From: Isoetes taiwanensis
Taxonomy: Eukaryota > Streptophyta > Lycopodiopsida > Isoetales > Isoetaceae
NCBI GenBank assembly: GCA_021234155.1
Contig: JAJEKV010000008.1
Location: forward strand, 17,152,006 to 17,216,005
Length of the DNA stretch: 64,000 bases
Reading direction: 5' to 3'
How positions within the stretch are numbered: the stretch's first letter is position 1; each line of letters starts with the position of its first letter. Below the pieces are notes generated by a model. The model had not been told where the DNA came from and did no database searches. It saw only the letters and a program-made list of their open reading frames with translations. The position numbers and the translations under genes are program-made. Below, piece after piece: positions 1 to 11,779 of this stretch.

Positions 1-142
1 GTTCTGCTTGGTTTGCAATCTTACATTGTTTTAACACTAATCTCTAGTAATTGGGTTGATTCAGCTGGTCGTTATAGTCGGTGCAAAGCTCCAAAATATC
101 ATTGCACTCCTTGCATTTGAGAGTTTAGGACTGTCAGGTCCG

Positions 143-1100
143 CTAACAGGCAATTTACGACCCCGGGATGGGCTGTTTTGATTTCATAGGCCATGTCTCC
201 TTCTCTATTTGATACATTTTATACTTTTTCAAGATGATTTTGAGCTTGCAACATTAATTTGGGTTTAGGTATGTAATCAACTACAATGATACTTGCATCT
301 GATGAGTCGATTGCAATGGTTATGCAATTTATTAGACGCATCTATGCTATCTATCATGACTATGCTAAATGATATGAAACATCACCATAATGAATTAGTT
401 TAACTTCTTGCATGGCGTCCGGATAAGGAATGTCGATATGCTCGTGTGCTCTCACGGGTATGAATCTAACCTTTCTTCTAACTCGGATTAAGGTTTTATG
501 CCTGAGTGTGTAAGCTTCGAAAGTTGTAGATTCTGTTTTTCTCATGCAAGCCTGTAAATCTTGAATTGTGCGCCTATGCTTGCTTGATTTGTTATCCGTG
601 TTTTGCGGTTATAGTACATTGCCACTTTATGCACTTGTCACCCAGGTAATGCCACATAGTATCGATTGTATTTTGCTTGAACATAATGTTCAATTGCTTG
701 CTGCAAATGGGATCTAGGTAAGGCTACCATATTCCAGGAGACTATAGTTAACAAAATTCATATGTGGCACGAGGCTGCGAAACGTCATCATCACAATGGA
801 AATATGCATGGAGGGTCAGAGGACAGTACAACTAGTAATAGTAGTACAACTAGTAATAGTAGATATACTCACTATGGGAGCGAAAATCCCATAATAATTG
901 AAATGCAAGAACAGGCAAACTATGATGAAGGCTACAAGCAGGGCCATGTTTCACCTCCAACTATTGCAACAGAAATAGATGAATATGTTGGCCCTAGCAA
1001 AATATACGGAGCTCAATATATTCCTCTGACTAAAGAAGATGGAAGAGCTGGTGCTGATGCCGGAGTTACCCATCGTACTATTACTGATTCGCAGATCTAA
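143..1100 (+). pseudogene. MLO-family membrane protein, 3' part, decayed
   Basis: Three conserved C-terminal MLO blocks can be read in order. Block 1 (about 149-268) gives DGLF-stop-FHRP followed by LLLYLIHFILFQDDFELA, the last MLO transmembrane region. Block 2 (about 511-645) gives DSVFLMQACKS-stop-IVRLC and then CGYSTLPLYALVTQ, ending at a good GT donor (646). Block 3 (707-1100) gives MGS, then ATIFQETIVNKIHMWHEAAK, the calmodulin-binding segment, and a polar tail ending in TAA at 1098-1100. MLO proteins are seven-transmembrane calmodulin-binding proteins of the plasma membrane. Defects seen: TGA at 179-181 where the family has Trp; TAG at 266-268; TGA at 562-564; no AG acceptor before the MGS block (CTGCAA at 701-706); and a frame change between MGS and ATIFQE. 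The family call rests on remembered conserved motifs. Exon borders are approximate, and the 5' part of the gene would lie upstream of the window. Confidence 0.72.
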
Positions 1101-1518
1101 TCAACAGACAGGAATGGCTTTGATCGTAGAATCACGGCATTTTAAAGCCATTGTTTGTAATGGCCCAATAGATTTATGTGTGCTTCTGCAGCCAGACTTT
1201 ATTCTTCGCCGTAAAATGAAGACTTTTTCAGTTACAGATCTGTAAAATGAAGCTGGAGCCCAATTTCGTTTAAAATTTCTGCTAAATTTTCCACAATTGC
1301 ACTTAAAGCACCGCAGCAATTTCGTCACATGCTACAGAATGAGATCCGGCAGCAAAGCCTTGAATTACAACCAAACGGTTATGAAGCCATCATTGAAAGC
1401 TTTTAGAAGTGTGCCAGAATCAAAGGAAAGTCATTATCCTTATAAAATCATGGGCAAACTGCTTACTGGGCAAAATGGAAAGCACTGAGATATAAGTTAG
1501 TTGCTAAAGGTCTTTTAC

Positions 1519-1622
1519 TCAAATTTAAGGCTTTATTCTCAGTTTGTCTGCCAACTTGCTTCTGTTCAAATTTAAGGCTTTATTCTCAGTTTGTCACTGT
1601 AAGGCTTTATTCTCGGATTTGT
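1519..1622 (+). repeat. Short tandem repeat, about 47-bp spacing
   Basis: The phrase CAAATTTAAGGCTTTATTCT occurs at 1520 and 1567, both followed by CAGTTTGTC, and a shorter form (AAGGCTTTATTCTC) occurs near 1600. The repeats lie just downstream of the MLO relic. No gene is recognised between 1101 and 2957. Confidence 0.75.
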
Positions 1623-2179
1623 AACTGTAATCCGATTTAAGACTACTTGCAATTTTTGTTGAGAAACCTCCCCAAGGTTATAATACAAAAGAAATATCAT
1701 ATTTTTGTAATTTTATGAATAGTGATATCCTGCTACAGTGTTTTTTCTAATCCCAAATACTATCTATCTATCTAATCCCAAATGAACAGTTTTGTTCCAA
1801 TAGTTGTAAAGTAATATAGTTTTCTCTGATTTTGTTCCAATGGCTTATTGTCCTTTTTTCCCTCTCTTTGTATTTTTGTTGAAACAAAGATTAAAAGTAC
1901 CATTTCATTGTCTTTTCCCATTGGTTTTAAATTCTTGAATGCAAATTCTTTTCCCATTTCCATTCCCATTCCCGTTGTATGTTTTATTGTGTTCAATCTA
2001 TCTTCAAACAAAATTCCCAAGGGAAGTATTGATCCAAAGGATATGGTAAACACAACATCCATTTGCTTAAGGCAATACATTTAACAACACTTTGTTGAGT
2101 TGCAGGTTGCAAATAATGTTGATCTCCTTGCTGGTGAAGAAATAGCTCTCTACGGGGATAAATTTGTGAGGTTTTAGAC

Positions 2180-2540
2180 ATTTTTGTGGAAACCTCCCCT
2201 AGTTTCTTTGGAAAGTTGGGGAGGTTTCCATAAAATATTTATATAAAAAAATAGTAATTAATTTTTGCAACCACCTCATTAAGATGCACGAGGATCGGGA
2301 GGGCAAATCTTGGTCTTTAAGGAGGCTTCTTTTTTCTTTTTATGGAAACCTCCCCACCTTTCCATGGAAACCTGTTTTCTTATAATTGGAAACCGCCCCA
2401 GGTCATGGCCATAAAGTTGGAGAGGTTTCCACGGAAAGGTGGGGAGGTTTCCATGGAAACCTCCCCTGTGGAAACCTCCCCAGGTCGTACAGAGAAAGTT
2501 GGGGAGGTTTCTAGGGAAAGTTGGAGAGGTTTCCACTAAA
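2180..2540. repeat. Cluster of GGAAACCTCCCC and its reverse complement
   Basis: The 12-mer GGAAACCTCCCC and its complement GGGGAGGTTTCC, or one-mismatch forms, occur about a dozen times in both orientations. They are interleaved with CTTTCC(A/C)TGG and AAAGTTGG. A single related copy sits near 1667. The arrangement is palindrome-rich and would fold back on itself. Short ORFs across it are repetitive and are not believed. It may be a MITE-like or satellite element; its family is not recognised. Confidence 0.7.
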
Positions 2541-2957
2541 GTCCAACCAAATCGGACCTAAAAAAACCATCGATAGATACCTGTAGGATAAGTTTAGAGT
2601 TAATGGGCTTAGGCATGATGACGAGTCTTTTAACCTATATTCTTAAGAGAATTTTAATACCGTAGATCAATGAAGAATAATAATAAACCACTAATGTTTA
2701 GAATAAGATACGGTGTTAAAAAAGGGAAGGAGTAATAATTGATCACAGAATAGCCAGAGGCATATTATTGTCAAAAGTATGTTGCATATAACATAATTCA
2801 TAGTATGTTATGAATAAGTCATAACGTATGAGATAGCTGGATGATAGTTGCATCCGTTTTGTATACTCAGCAAAAATATGGAATAGAGCTTAGGCTTGCA
2901 ACAGAAATTCTTTGCATCTGCAGCTTGCTTTGGCAGGGATGAATATACCAGTTGATC

Positions 2958-4875
2958 TTACAAAATGAAATTTGTGAAATTGAAAGTACAATTCACAAAT
3001 GCATCTACAGGCTCCAGGAATTGACCTGATAGAAACGATGTAGCAACAATTTGGGTAAAGGCTTCTGTCGGATGAACACCATCCCAATTAATTGCAGTAG
3101 ATGGTTCATCGCAAGCAGGGGCAGTGAATGTTGTGTTTGAAATCGGAACTACTGCTCCACATTGCATTGTAAAATTGAAATTGTATTTACCTCCAATGCC
3201 ACAGCAGGAGTTCAACAAATTTGCACTTGACATCCCTGCAGACAGTTAAGAATGGCTTAATGAATAGTTCTTAAAGACAATAGCTAATAAGATCAATACC
3301 ATAATCTGTAGGCTTGCTAAGAACGTCGTAAGTGATTCCATAATAATCCCCATATATGATGGATGCATCAGGATGAGCTTGTCTTAATCTGGACAGTGTG
3401 CTTCTCAGAAAAGTATTATGTGTTCTTAACACAGAATTATAAGGCATGTGGCATCCTATAGTATCATATTCATCTGGTCGTCCTTGAATAAAAGAAAGTA
3501 GCTCAGGGGTGCAACCAGCAGGAGGCACATTTACTACTAGTATGGCTCTTGCCCCTTCATTGTAAAGATCCTGTATGCCCAATGGCATAAGATTAAAATC
3601 TTACAACAGCCCAATTGCATATTGCATACTTGTAGTAAATATATTACAGCGTATTAAACAGCAAAACGATAACTCACTTGAGAAGAACAGACATGGTTAC
3701 ATAAACATACCTCTATTCCAGTTTCTATCTGATTGATAACGATTGGCACTGCAGCTATCATCTCTGCCATTGTCATATTGAACCCAAAAAGCCTTGCATT
3801 ATAGTCATTTCCTCCGATGAATATCACATACAGGGCTTTGTCGAATGATTTTAGGTCTGGCAGAAGATCTTTATCAACTGTAAAGATGAAGCAAATGGGA
3901 TGACGAACACCCTTAAACACTATTGCAGCAGCACGGGGATTTAAGCCTACCTCCATTTGCCTGTGCTTCTTGAAGCTGCCGTTTAAATTTTTTCAACCAG
4001 TATATCTGGACTTTGAGGGTGTATGGCACAAGAAACGTAATATTGGATGCTGTAGCTCCAGAGGTCGCGAAGTTTACCCCCTGCTGAAAGCTTGATCCTA
4101 CCGCTTGGACATACGGGCTCAAAAATTTCAGATCCAAAGCTTGAGCTGCAGGGTAAAGAATTTTCGCCTTACGAAACGTGATCAAAAGAGAAAGACTCCA
4201 TTTCAGAGAAAATATAAATCTAAAGCTTCATAAACTGCCCGACGAGTGATAAAACCAGGGCTCAAAATTAAATCTACTAATAGTGTACGACAGAAAAATT
4301 TCTTGGTCGAAAGACATAATAAAGCCGTTGTCTGAAATCTAAAATAAGCGTAACCAAGCTATCTTCATAAGCAAACTTAAGCTGCGCGCGGAGCATTTCT
4401 ATGCTACATTACAAAAGCTACATCAAATATTTTCTTGAAAACGCAAAAATACCACGATAAAATGATCTTCGAAAGATACAAGGCAGCTAAAAACTGTAAA
4501 TCGAAACCATACTTCGGGCGATCTTGGTAAAAGAAAGCACTGACCTATGAAATCAATAAGTAGGCGACCATCAGAAAACCTGTCACGAGGCCGTTTGAAG
4601 AATGTAAATCCATAAGGAAAGTGGCTTGCACGATTTTGCTCGAAGGGAAAAATGCGCTGGGCATTGCCTGTGTCCGTCAAAGAATCGCCAAATGCAACCA
4701 ACAACGGAAAACAGTGGCCAGTTTGATCTGCTTCAATTACTGCAGCGACATGGTCCGACGAAAAAATAAGCAGAAACATGGAAATTAGAAATGGTGCAAT
4801 TGAATTGGAAAGCTTCTCCACTGCCATGTTTCTACGTCTAGTCCGGCAAGCCATCTCCAAGCTTTGGACAGCCAT
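2958..4875 (-). CDS. GDSL esterase/lipase, five exons, intact
   Basis: Five exons on the minus strand, all with GT-AG junctions: 4875-4545, 4145-3951, 3877-3711, 3570-3300 and 3235-2958. Together they give 1,242 nt, or 413 residues. GDSL enzymes are SGNH-fold serine hydrolases that cleave acyl esters, often secreted and active on cutin, lipids or wall polymers. Seen here: block I AFGDSLTDTGN with the nucleophile at about Ser65; FPYGFTFF in exon 1; the GGND block in exon 3; GCTPELLSF-type sequence in exon 4; and WDGVHPTEA at about 372-380, supplying the catalytic Asp373 and His376. The N terminus has a basic stretch and then a hydrophobic run (IAPFLISMFLLIF), read as a signal peptide. A later Met at about residue 17 is an alternative start. 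The length is slightly above the usual 350-400 because of the long N terminus. No break was seen. The substrate cannot be told from sequence. Confidence 0.93.
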
Positions 4876-5142
4876 TCTTCGACATGAAGGTTTAGTACAG
4901 TTCTAGGGTTGTCTACATCGGCCCTTACGGCCGTCACGGTCGGATCTCGCGGCGTATAACTGTGGAGGGTATATACATCGTATTCCTTTCATATACATAT
5001 ATACTATGAGATTAAATTTTTTTTCTCCTAGCCAATCTAGATTACTATGCACGCTTAATTAGTCGAGGGTTTTGAAAAAGAGCAAGCTGTGCATTCATGT
5101 CAACGTAGGCGCAATTTTGCCGTGTCCACCAGTCATGTGCTG

Positions 5143-5151
5143 ACACGTGGC
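5143..5151. promoter_or_regulatory. ABRE/G-box upstream of the GDSL gene
   Basis: ACACGTGGC, a perfect ABRE with a G-box core CACGTG at 5144-5149, lies about 270 bp upstream of the GDSL start codon. Such sites bind bZIP or bHLH factors and often give abscisic-acid or light response. The link to this gene is inferred from position only. Confidence 0.4.
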
Positions 5152-5309
5152 ACGTCTTCTTTTAAAGAATGTTGGATGCCTTTTTTTACGGACGATGGAG
5201 TTTTTATTGTGCATTCTACTACTTAACAGTTTTCACCTGACAGAATGCGTTTTCACCTGATATTCTTGCCATTCTTCACTGCGCACCGCCTACCCTATTT
5301 TCACGTTTC

Positions 5310-5392
5310 AAGAAACACCCTGGGGCTTAAATTCCGGGGTGTCGGCGGAGGCACTGCTGACACCCCAGAATTTAAGCTCCGAGGTGTTTCTT
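5310..5392. repeat. Imperfect 34-bp inverted repeat (hairpin)
   Basis: The left arm (5310-5343) starts AAGAAACACCCTGGGG and ends GGGGTGTC. The right arm (about 5359-5392) starts GACACCCC and ends GAGGTGTTTCTT. The arms pair with few mismatches around a loop of about 15 bases. This is a fold-back element, either a small MITE or a hairpin RNA source, upstream of the GDSL gene. Confidence 0.75.
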
Positions 5393-7757
5393 GTATACAT
5401 ATGTAAAGACGGAGACCACCAATTCTACTATTTGGACCATTAATGCTTTGCCACATTGCCTTCGTTCAATTGCTCTAGCTTATATCTACCTATCTATGAG
5501 CGTCTGTTGATCGATTTACTTGTTTTGAGAGCAAAATTGGGTCTATCTCTTCACGTCGGCAGCCCTAATTTTGGGCTGTTGATTGTTGTATACAGAAATA
5601 TAGTTGCAAAGTTCGTGTTTGATCCTCCATGAAATGCATTCCTAGCATCTGGCATCTTTTTAAGCTTAGCAGCATAACGGATAGCCTTGATTTTAACTCG
5701 ATTCCCACAAAACTTTCTAGAGAACTACATTTCAACTCAGTATCCTCGCTTGAAGATGTATCAACATTGATGTCTCATTGTGGTGTATTTTTAAGATAAA
5801 GACCAATTCCAATAATTATTCCTTGATATTCTTCATAAGGGCATGTGCTTTTTTGGCTACCAACACGAACACAAACTAATGGATAGATCTTCACGATCAA
5901 ACATCAAGTTTGTGATGAAAATGAGAGACGTTGCATGTATCCAAATAAACTCGTGGAGGATGGCATTTTGGCAATGATCATTTATTGGAATTTTGAGTCA
6001 ACATAGTTAGGGGAGCAGTTGTAAGATCTCGAGTTCAGTTGATAAAGCGAACAAAAATGAATCAATGTGTTGTCTTGTCTTCTTCTCGATTGGCCTCCGC
6101 GGACGATAAAAGAACCTTCCTTCCTTCTTCTCGAATGCAAAAATAGCATGGCTTATTGTTATCTAGTAGCTTACCATTGTGGTAGTTTTTGTAGTTAAGA
6201 ATATGCCATAATAGAAATCGACAGCCAAAACACCTTTTAATATTTATTTGATTGTAGAGAACGTCCTCACTTTTGCAGCGTTGACATCCTTTGACATTCA
6301 ATGACTGCTAAATAATTCAATTGGACAATACAAGAACCCAGATATAACATCCTAAAAGCTCTTACCACTTGAGAAAGGGAGGAACATCGTCATGTATGCT
6401 ATTGGGCATGTAAAAAACAAACAACTATCATTCCACCCCATCCACAATGGCATCAAACCTATCTAGTGCCTTAACAACCTGGCCCTCAAGTTTTAATGCT
6501 AAGATTAGATCTCAGTCATTGGTTGCAGTGGTGTACCCACCAGTAACAGATAAAAAAGTGCATAAACACCTAGTTTGTTATGCCAAATGGCCATAAGGAC
6601 CTAGCTTGTTATGAAAACTACCATAAAACCTCTACAAAACCACCATAAAACTCTCAGGCCCCAGTGTATGTCATGCTCGACCAGATTTTACATATAAGCT
6701 AATGAGTATTGCCGGATTTAGCATACAAACTCGAAAATTCCTACCAGATTGATTGCCGGTAATCAAAAACTCGAAACGAAAAATAAGATTTCAACCGAAA
6801 ATTAAGGAGAATAACATCCTGGTTTTTTATACCTACCTAATGGCATGTTTAAGCCACGTCTCATGTTTGAATCTATATGGTATGTTAGAGCCAAGTGTCC
6901 GATTTAAGCCATGTGTCATGTTTGAGCCTACCACTTGTCACTTTTGGGCCTATATGGCATATTTGGCCAAGGTGTCATGTTCTAGCCTAGGGGCATGTTT
7001 GAGCCTAGGGGCATGTTCGCCGATCCGAGCTATGCGCCAGAAGATCGCCTTGGCACCTAGCATCATTTTTGGAACTCTCGTTGAGCTCTCCAACAAAGCC
7101 CCTTGTGCTGAGAATGGAGCTTCTCTTTGAGATTTATACACATCCTTCTAATGCTGCAGGTAAAACCAGTTGTTAGTTTCCTTTGAAGAACTCAAAGTGA
7201 AGACTTCTCCTTCATTTCATAGTCCAAAAATGACAGGCAACAAGATTGACTACCAGTCTATCAATATCAGTAATAGATAGATGTATTTTTATGCACATTT
7301 TACCCTTTAACTTAAATCAAAGACATCAAGTTTGAGGCCAAAAGCGTGGCGAAAGGCTTAAGCTCACATCCATTCTCATCCATTCTTTACTTGTTTGGAA
7401 CCATAACGGAACCATAATGCACCGCCGGATCCTATCCAACGGTCCTGGAATTTATGGGTGTATGGGAACATGAGGGGCTCAAGCTGTCGCTAGGAGTCTG
7501 GATTACTGCATTGCTTTTGGAGAATGCATAGTAGGGGCTAAGCATCAAGCATCAACAATTGCTACTAATTACTAACTCCTAACCCTGTTTCTCGAATCAG
7601 AATCAGAAGCAAAATGTCAAATAGAACCCTATATGTATTGAAAAAATCACAGAGTATACAGCGAATACATTAACAGGTTTTATTCCTTCAAGAAATGGAA
7701 GCCACACATGCTCCGGCGGTCTGATAAGAAGACGATAACCTTGAATGCACAGTAGGG
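5393..7757. other. Gene-free AT-rich interval
   Basis: No ORF here resembles a known family. Between about 6840 and 7015 a loose repeat of CATGTTTGAGCC / GCCAAGTGTC phrases occurs 6-8 times, and the short ORF over it is repetitive. The rest holds nothing I can name. Confidence 0.5.
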
Positions 7758-8208
7758 AATAAATTACTAATCGCATATTTCTTATTAGCCAGAATGACTT
7801 TAGCGAAACTTGCTCGATATTAATCTCAAAACTTTCTGTGGTTTAGCTAAACTCTACACATTTTTCGTCTCATACTTTCTAGCGTTTAGCTAAACTAACC
7901 CAAACATCATCCCAAAAGTTTCTATGGTATGGCCAGCAGAAAATATTAAGCCAAATCACTATACTTTTTTTTCAATATTTTCCGCTTATTTTAGTTATTT
8001 TCTTTGTGAAAACATTCTAAAATAATGCTAACTAGCAAAGTCTAGGACTCAAATTAATTCATAATGCTAGAAACTAAACTACTAATCATATATTTCATAT
8101 AAACTAGGATGATGTTAGCTAAATTAGCTCAAAATTCATTCTAAAAGTTTCTATGGTTTAGTTAAACAATACAAAATTTCACTCTCTTACTTTCTAGCAT
8201 TTGGCTAA
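7758..8208 (+). repeat. Two diverged copies of a block of about 140 bp, about 310 bp apart
   Basis: The stretch from TTACTAATCGCATATTTC to TCTAGCGTTTAGCTAAAC (about 7763-7895) is matched, with many differences, by the stretch from CTACTAATCATATATTTC to TCTAGCATTTGGCTAAAG (about 8073-8208). This looks like an old tandem duplication of AT-rich DNA next to the CT arrays. Confidence 0.6.
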
Positions 8209-8261
8209 AGAGCTCCAAGGTTGGTGCAGTCCCGAAAAAACTTAAGCTAAAATTATTATTT

Positions 8262-8709
8262 TTTTCTTTCCCCTCTCTCTCATCTTTCTCTCTCCTCTTT
8301 TTTCCTTCTCTCTCCCCTCTCTCTTCTCTCTCTTCTCCCTCCTCTCTATTCTCTCTCCTCTCTCTCTCTCCTCTCTCTTCCCTCTCTCCTTTCTCTCTTC
8401 TCTCTCTCTCCTCTCTCCTCTCTTTCCTCTCTCCACTTTCTCTTCTTTTTTCCTGTCTCTCCCCCTCTCCTCTCTCTCTCTCCCCTTTTTCCTCTCTCTC
8501 TTCTATCTCTCTTGCTCTCTCTATATTTCTCCCCTCTCTCTATCTTTCTCTCTCTCTCTCTCTCTCTCTGTCTTCCCTCTCTCTCTTCCCTCTCTCTCAT
8601 CTCTCTTCTCTCTCCTCTCTCTTCTTTCCCCTCTCTCTCTCTCCCCTCTCTCTTCTCTCTCCTCTTTGCTCTCCTCTCTCTCTCTCTCTCCTATCTCCTC
8701 TCTCCTCTA
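8262..8709 (+). repeat. Polypyrimidine (CT-rich) tract, block 1
   Basis: Almost pure C and T built from CTCTCT, CCTCTC and TTCTCT units. The opposite strand is GA-rich. Serine/leucine and arginine/glutamate ORFs on the two strands are artefacts of composition. Confidence 0.95.
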
Positions 8710-8765
8710 GGACATTCTATTTGAGTTTTTACGAAGTTTAAGCAAACTTCCTATTTTTAGACTGA

Positions 8766-9275
8766 AACTTTCTATTTTTAGACTGAGGTGCTTACTTTAA
8801 GCATTTGCAACATTCCAGAACATTCTATTTTGAGCATTTGCAAAGTTTCAAAAAACTTTCTATTTTTGGATTGAGGTGTTTACGCATGAGCACCTGCAAC
8901 ATTCCATAACATTCTATTTTGAGCATTTGCAAAGTCTCAAAAAACTTTCTATTTTTCGACTGAAACTTTCTATTTTTAGACTGAGGTGCTTATCCATGAG
9001 CATCTGGAACATTCCAGAACATTCTATTTTGAACATTTGCAAAGTTTCAAAAAGCCTTCTATTTTTAGACTGAAACTTTCTATTTTTAGACTGAGGTGCT
9101 TACCCATGATGGAACATTCCACAACATTCTATTTTGAGCATTTGCAAAGTTTCAAAAAAACTTCTATTTTTAGACTGAAACTTTCTATTTTTAGACTGAG
9201 GTGCTTACTCATAAGCATCTGGAACATTATAGGACATTCCAAGAGATTCTAGAACATTCTAGAACATCCTAGAGT
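8766..9275 (+). repeat. 110-bp minisatellite with heat-shock-element pentamers, block 1
   Basis: Unit starts (CATGAG or variant) at 8885, 8995, 9105 and 9210 give periods of 110, 110 and 105 bp. Each unit has two copies of CTTTCTATTTTTAGACTGA, then GAGGTGCTTAC, then GGAACATTCCAGAACATTCT or a variant. The last part is a run of GAA/TTC pentamers in 5-bp phase, the form recognised by heat shock factors. The 3' end has a further run, TTCTAGAACATTCTAGAAC, at 9247-9265. Confidence 0.88.
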
Positions 9276-9334
9276 ATCCTTGAATTAATTAAGCCCCAGC
9301 CTTAACTAAATATGGACTTCCTATTATTTTAAGA

Positions 9335-9425
9335 AAAGACTGGTTGGTCTAGTGGTAAGGGTGGGGGGTTTGGGGGGCAATGTCCAGAGTTAAAGTGGTA
9401 AACCAAAAAATTTTGTCCACCAAAC
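9335..9425 (+). mobile_element. tRNA-derived SINE-like fragment, copy 1
   Basis: A perfect pol III box A, TGGTCTAGTGG, lies at 9345-9355. It is followed by a G-rich stretch and CAATGTCCAG, as in the better copy at 11.8 kb. The box B region has decayed (GAGTTAAAGTGG). Confidence 0.55.
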
Positions 9426-9597
9426 TTGGGAGCTTTTGAGAGGCCAAGGCCCACCCGGCCGAGATCAAAAAAGCACGTGGCGCATCCTTTACCGTCGATG
9501 GGGGTGGAGTTACTAACTCACTCACTCACTCACGGGCCCTTTTCTTTTGGTGCTTTCCTCGGCTCGTGTACCTTGGTAAAGCTCGCCTCGATTTGGG

Positions 9598-9717
<120 letters not shown>

Positions 9718-9934
9718 CTACTAAAGTCCTATGTCATTTTGTATTTGATGTATTGGAGGCCGAGAAGGACATTCTAGGAGAGATGAAATTGCTAGTGATT
9801 GTAGTATTATTACTTGAGGACACGGAGAGTGAGGCGGTACCCTACACAGATGGTGTTGGTGACAATTTTTGATGTAATGTTACTCGTCTTATAGACCTGA
9901 TAGGTCTCAACAAGACGTAATAAACACTTCACTT

Positions 9935-11333
9935 CTTTTCTCTCTTCCCTCATCTCTCTCTCCTCTCTTCTCTCTATCTTCTCTCTCTCTATCTCTCTAA
10001 ATCTCCCCCCTTTACATCTTCTCTCTCCTCTCCTCTCTCTCCCCTCTCTTTCCCCTCTCTCTCATCTTTCTCTCTCCTCTTTTTTCCTTCTCTCTCCCCT
10101 CTCTCTTCTCCCTCCTCTCTATTCTCTCTCCTCTCTCTCTCTCCTCTCTCTCCCTCTCTCCTTTCTCTCTTCTCTCTCTCTCCTCTCTCTCCTCTCTCCT
10201 CTCTTTCCTCTCTCCACTTTCTCTTCTTTTTTACGTCTCTCTCTTGCCTCTCTCTCTCTCTCTCTCCCCCCTTTTTTCCTTCTCTCTCCTATCTCTCTGC
10301 TCTCTCTATATTTCTCCCCTCTCTCTATCTTTCTCTCTCTCTCTCTCTCTTCCTTCTCTCTCTTTCCTCTCTCTCATCTCTCTTCTCTCTCCTCTCTCTT
10401 CTTTCCCCTCTCTCTCTCTCCCCCCTCTCTTCTCTCTCCTCTTTTCTCTCCTCTCTCTCTCTCTCCTATCTCCTCTCTCCTCTCTTCTGTGTCTTCTCTC
10501 TTTCCTCTCTCTTCTCTCTCTCTCTCCCCTTTTCCTTCTCTCTCTCCTATCTTTCTTATCTCTCTCTATTTCTCCCCTCTCTCCTCTTTTCTGTCTCTCT
10601 CTTCTCTCTTTTCTCTCCTCTCTCTTCTTTCCCCTCTTCCTCTTTTCTTCTCTCTCCTCTCTCTTCTTTCCCCTCTCTCTCTCTCCCCTCTCTCTTCCCT
10701 CTCTCTTCTCTCTGCTGTCTCTTCTTTCCCCTCTCTCTCTCCCCCCTCTCTCTTCCCTTTCTCTTCTCTCTCCTCTCTTGTCTTCCCTCTCTCTCCTCCC
10801 TTCCCTCTCTTCTCTCATGCTCCCTTCTCTCTCTCTCTATTTTTCTCTCTCCTCTCTATTTCTCTCTCTCTCTCTTCTCTCCCTCTTCCCTCTGTTCTCT
10901 CTCTTCTCTCTCCTCTGTGCTCTTCTCTCTCTCTCCTCCCTCTCCTCTCTTCTCTCTCTCTCCTCTCTCCTCTCTCTCTGCTCCCTCTCCTCTCTTGTCT
11001 CTCTCTCCTCTATCGTCTCTCCTCTCTGCTCTCTCCTATCTCTCTCTTCTCTCTCTATTTCTCCCCTCTCTCTATCTCCTCTCTCCTCTCTTCTCTCTCT
11101 CCTCTCTCTCTCCTATCTGTCTCCTCTCTCTCTCCTATCTCTCTCCTGCCTCTCCTCTCTTCTCTCTCTCTCCTCTCTCCTCTCTCTCCTCTCTCACTCC
11201 TATCTCTTTCCTCTCTCTCTATTTCTCCCCTCTATCTATCTTCTATCTCTCTCCTCTCTCTATCTCCTATTTCTCTATCTCTTATTTCTCTCTTCTCTCT
11301 CTATTTCTCCTCTCTCTCTCTACCTTTCTCTCC
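9935..11333 (+). repeat. Polypyrimidine (CT-rich) tract, block 2
   Basis: About 1.4 kb of almost pure pyrimidine on the plus strand, with the same higher-order phrases as block 1 (for example CTCCACTTTCTCTTCTTTTT). Long overlapping Ser/Leu ORFs in all three frames show that this is repeat, not coding. Confidence 0.95.
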
Positions 11334-11735
11334 CATGAGCATTTGGAACACTCCATAACATTCTATTTTGAGCATTTGCAAAGTTTCAAAAAACTTTCTA
11401 TTTTTAGACTGAAACTTTCTATTTTTAGACTGAGGTGCTTACCCATGAGCATCTGGAACATTCCAGAACATTCTATTTTGAACATTTGCAAAGTTTCAAA
11501 AAACCTTCTATTTTTAGACTGAAACTTTCTATTTTTAGACTGAGGTGCTTACCCATGATTCCACAACATTCTATTTTGAGCATTCCCAAAGTTTCAAAAA
11601 AAAACTTCTATTTTTAGACTGAAACTTTCTATTCTTAGACTGAGGTGCTTACTCATGAGCACCTGGAACATTCTAGGACATTCCAAAAGATTCTAGAACA
11701 TTCTAGAACATCCTAGAGTATCTTTGAATTAATTA
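11334..11735 (+). repeat. 110-bp minisatellite with heat-shock-element pentamers, block 2
   Basis: Unit starts at 11334, 11444, 11554 and 11654 (periods 110, 110, 100). The units are nearly identical to those of block 1. Phased runs include GAA/TTC/GAA/TTC at 11456-11473 and TTC/GAA/TTC/GAA at 11691-11708. The array again follows a CT tract and precedes a SINE-like tail, so the whole module is duplicated. Confidence 0.88.
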
Positions 11736-11779
11736 GATCCCAGCCTTAACTAAGTATGGAGTTCCTATTATTTCAAGGA

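Noticed and set aside
2342-2539. Repetitive ORF encoding METSPPFHGN-type repeats
   Set aside because: Follows from the GGAAACCTCCCC cluster; open on both strands for the same reason.
6753-7130. 125-codon ORF with SCLNLYGML-type repeats
   Set aside because: Derived from a loose CATGTTTGAGCC repeat; no homologue recognised.
10244-11522. Long Ser/Leu-rich ORFs (up to 364 codons) and Arg/Glu-rich ORFs on the other strand
   Set aside because: Polypyrimidine repeat lacks stops in all frames; no real protein composition, no start context, no domain.
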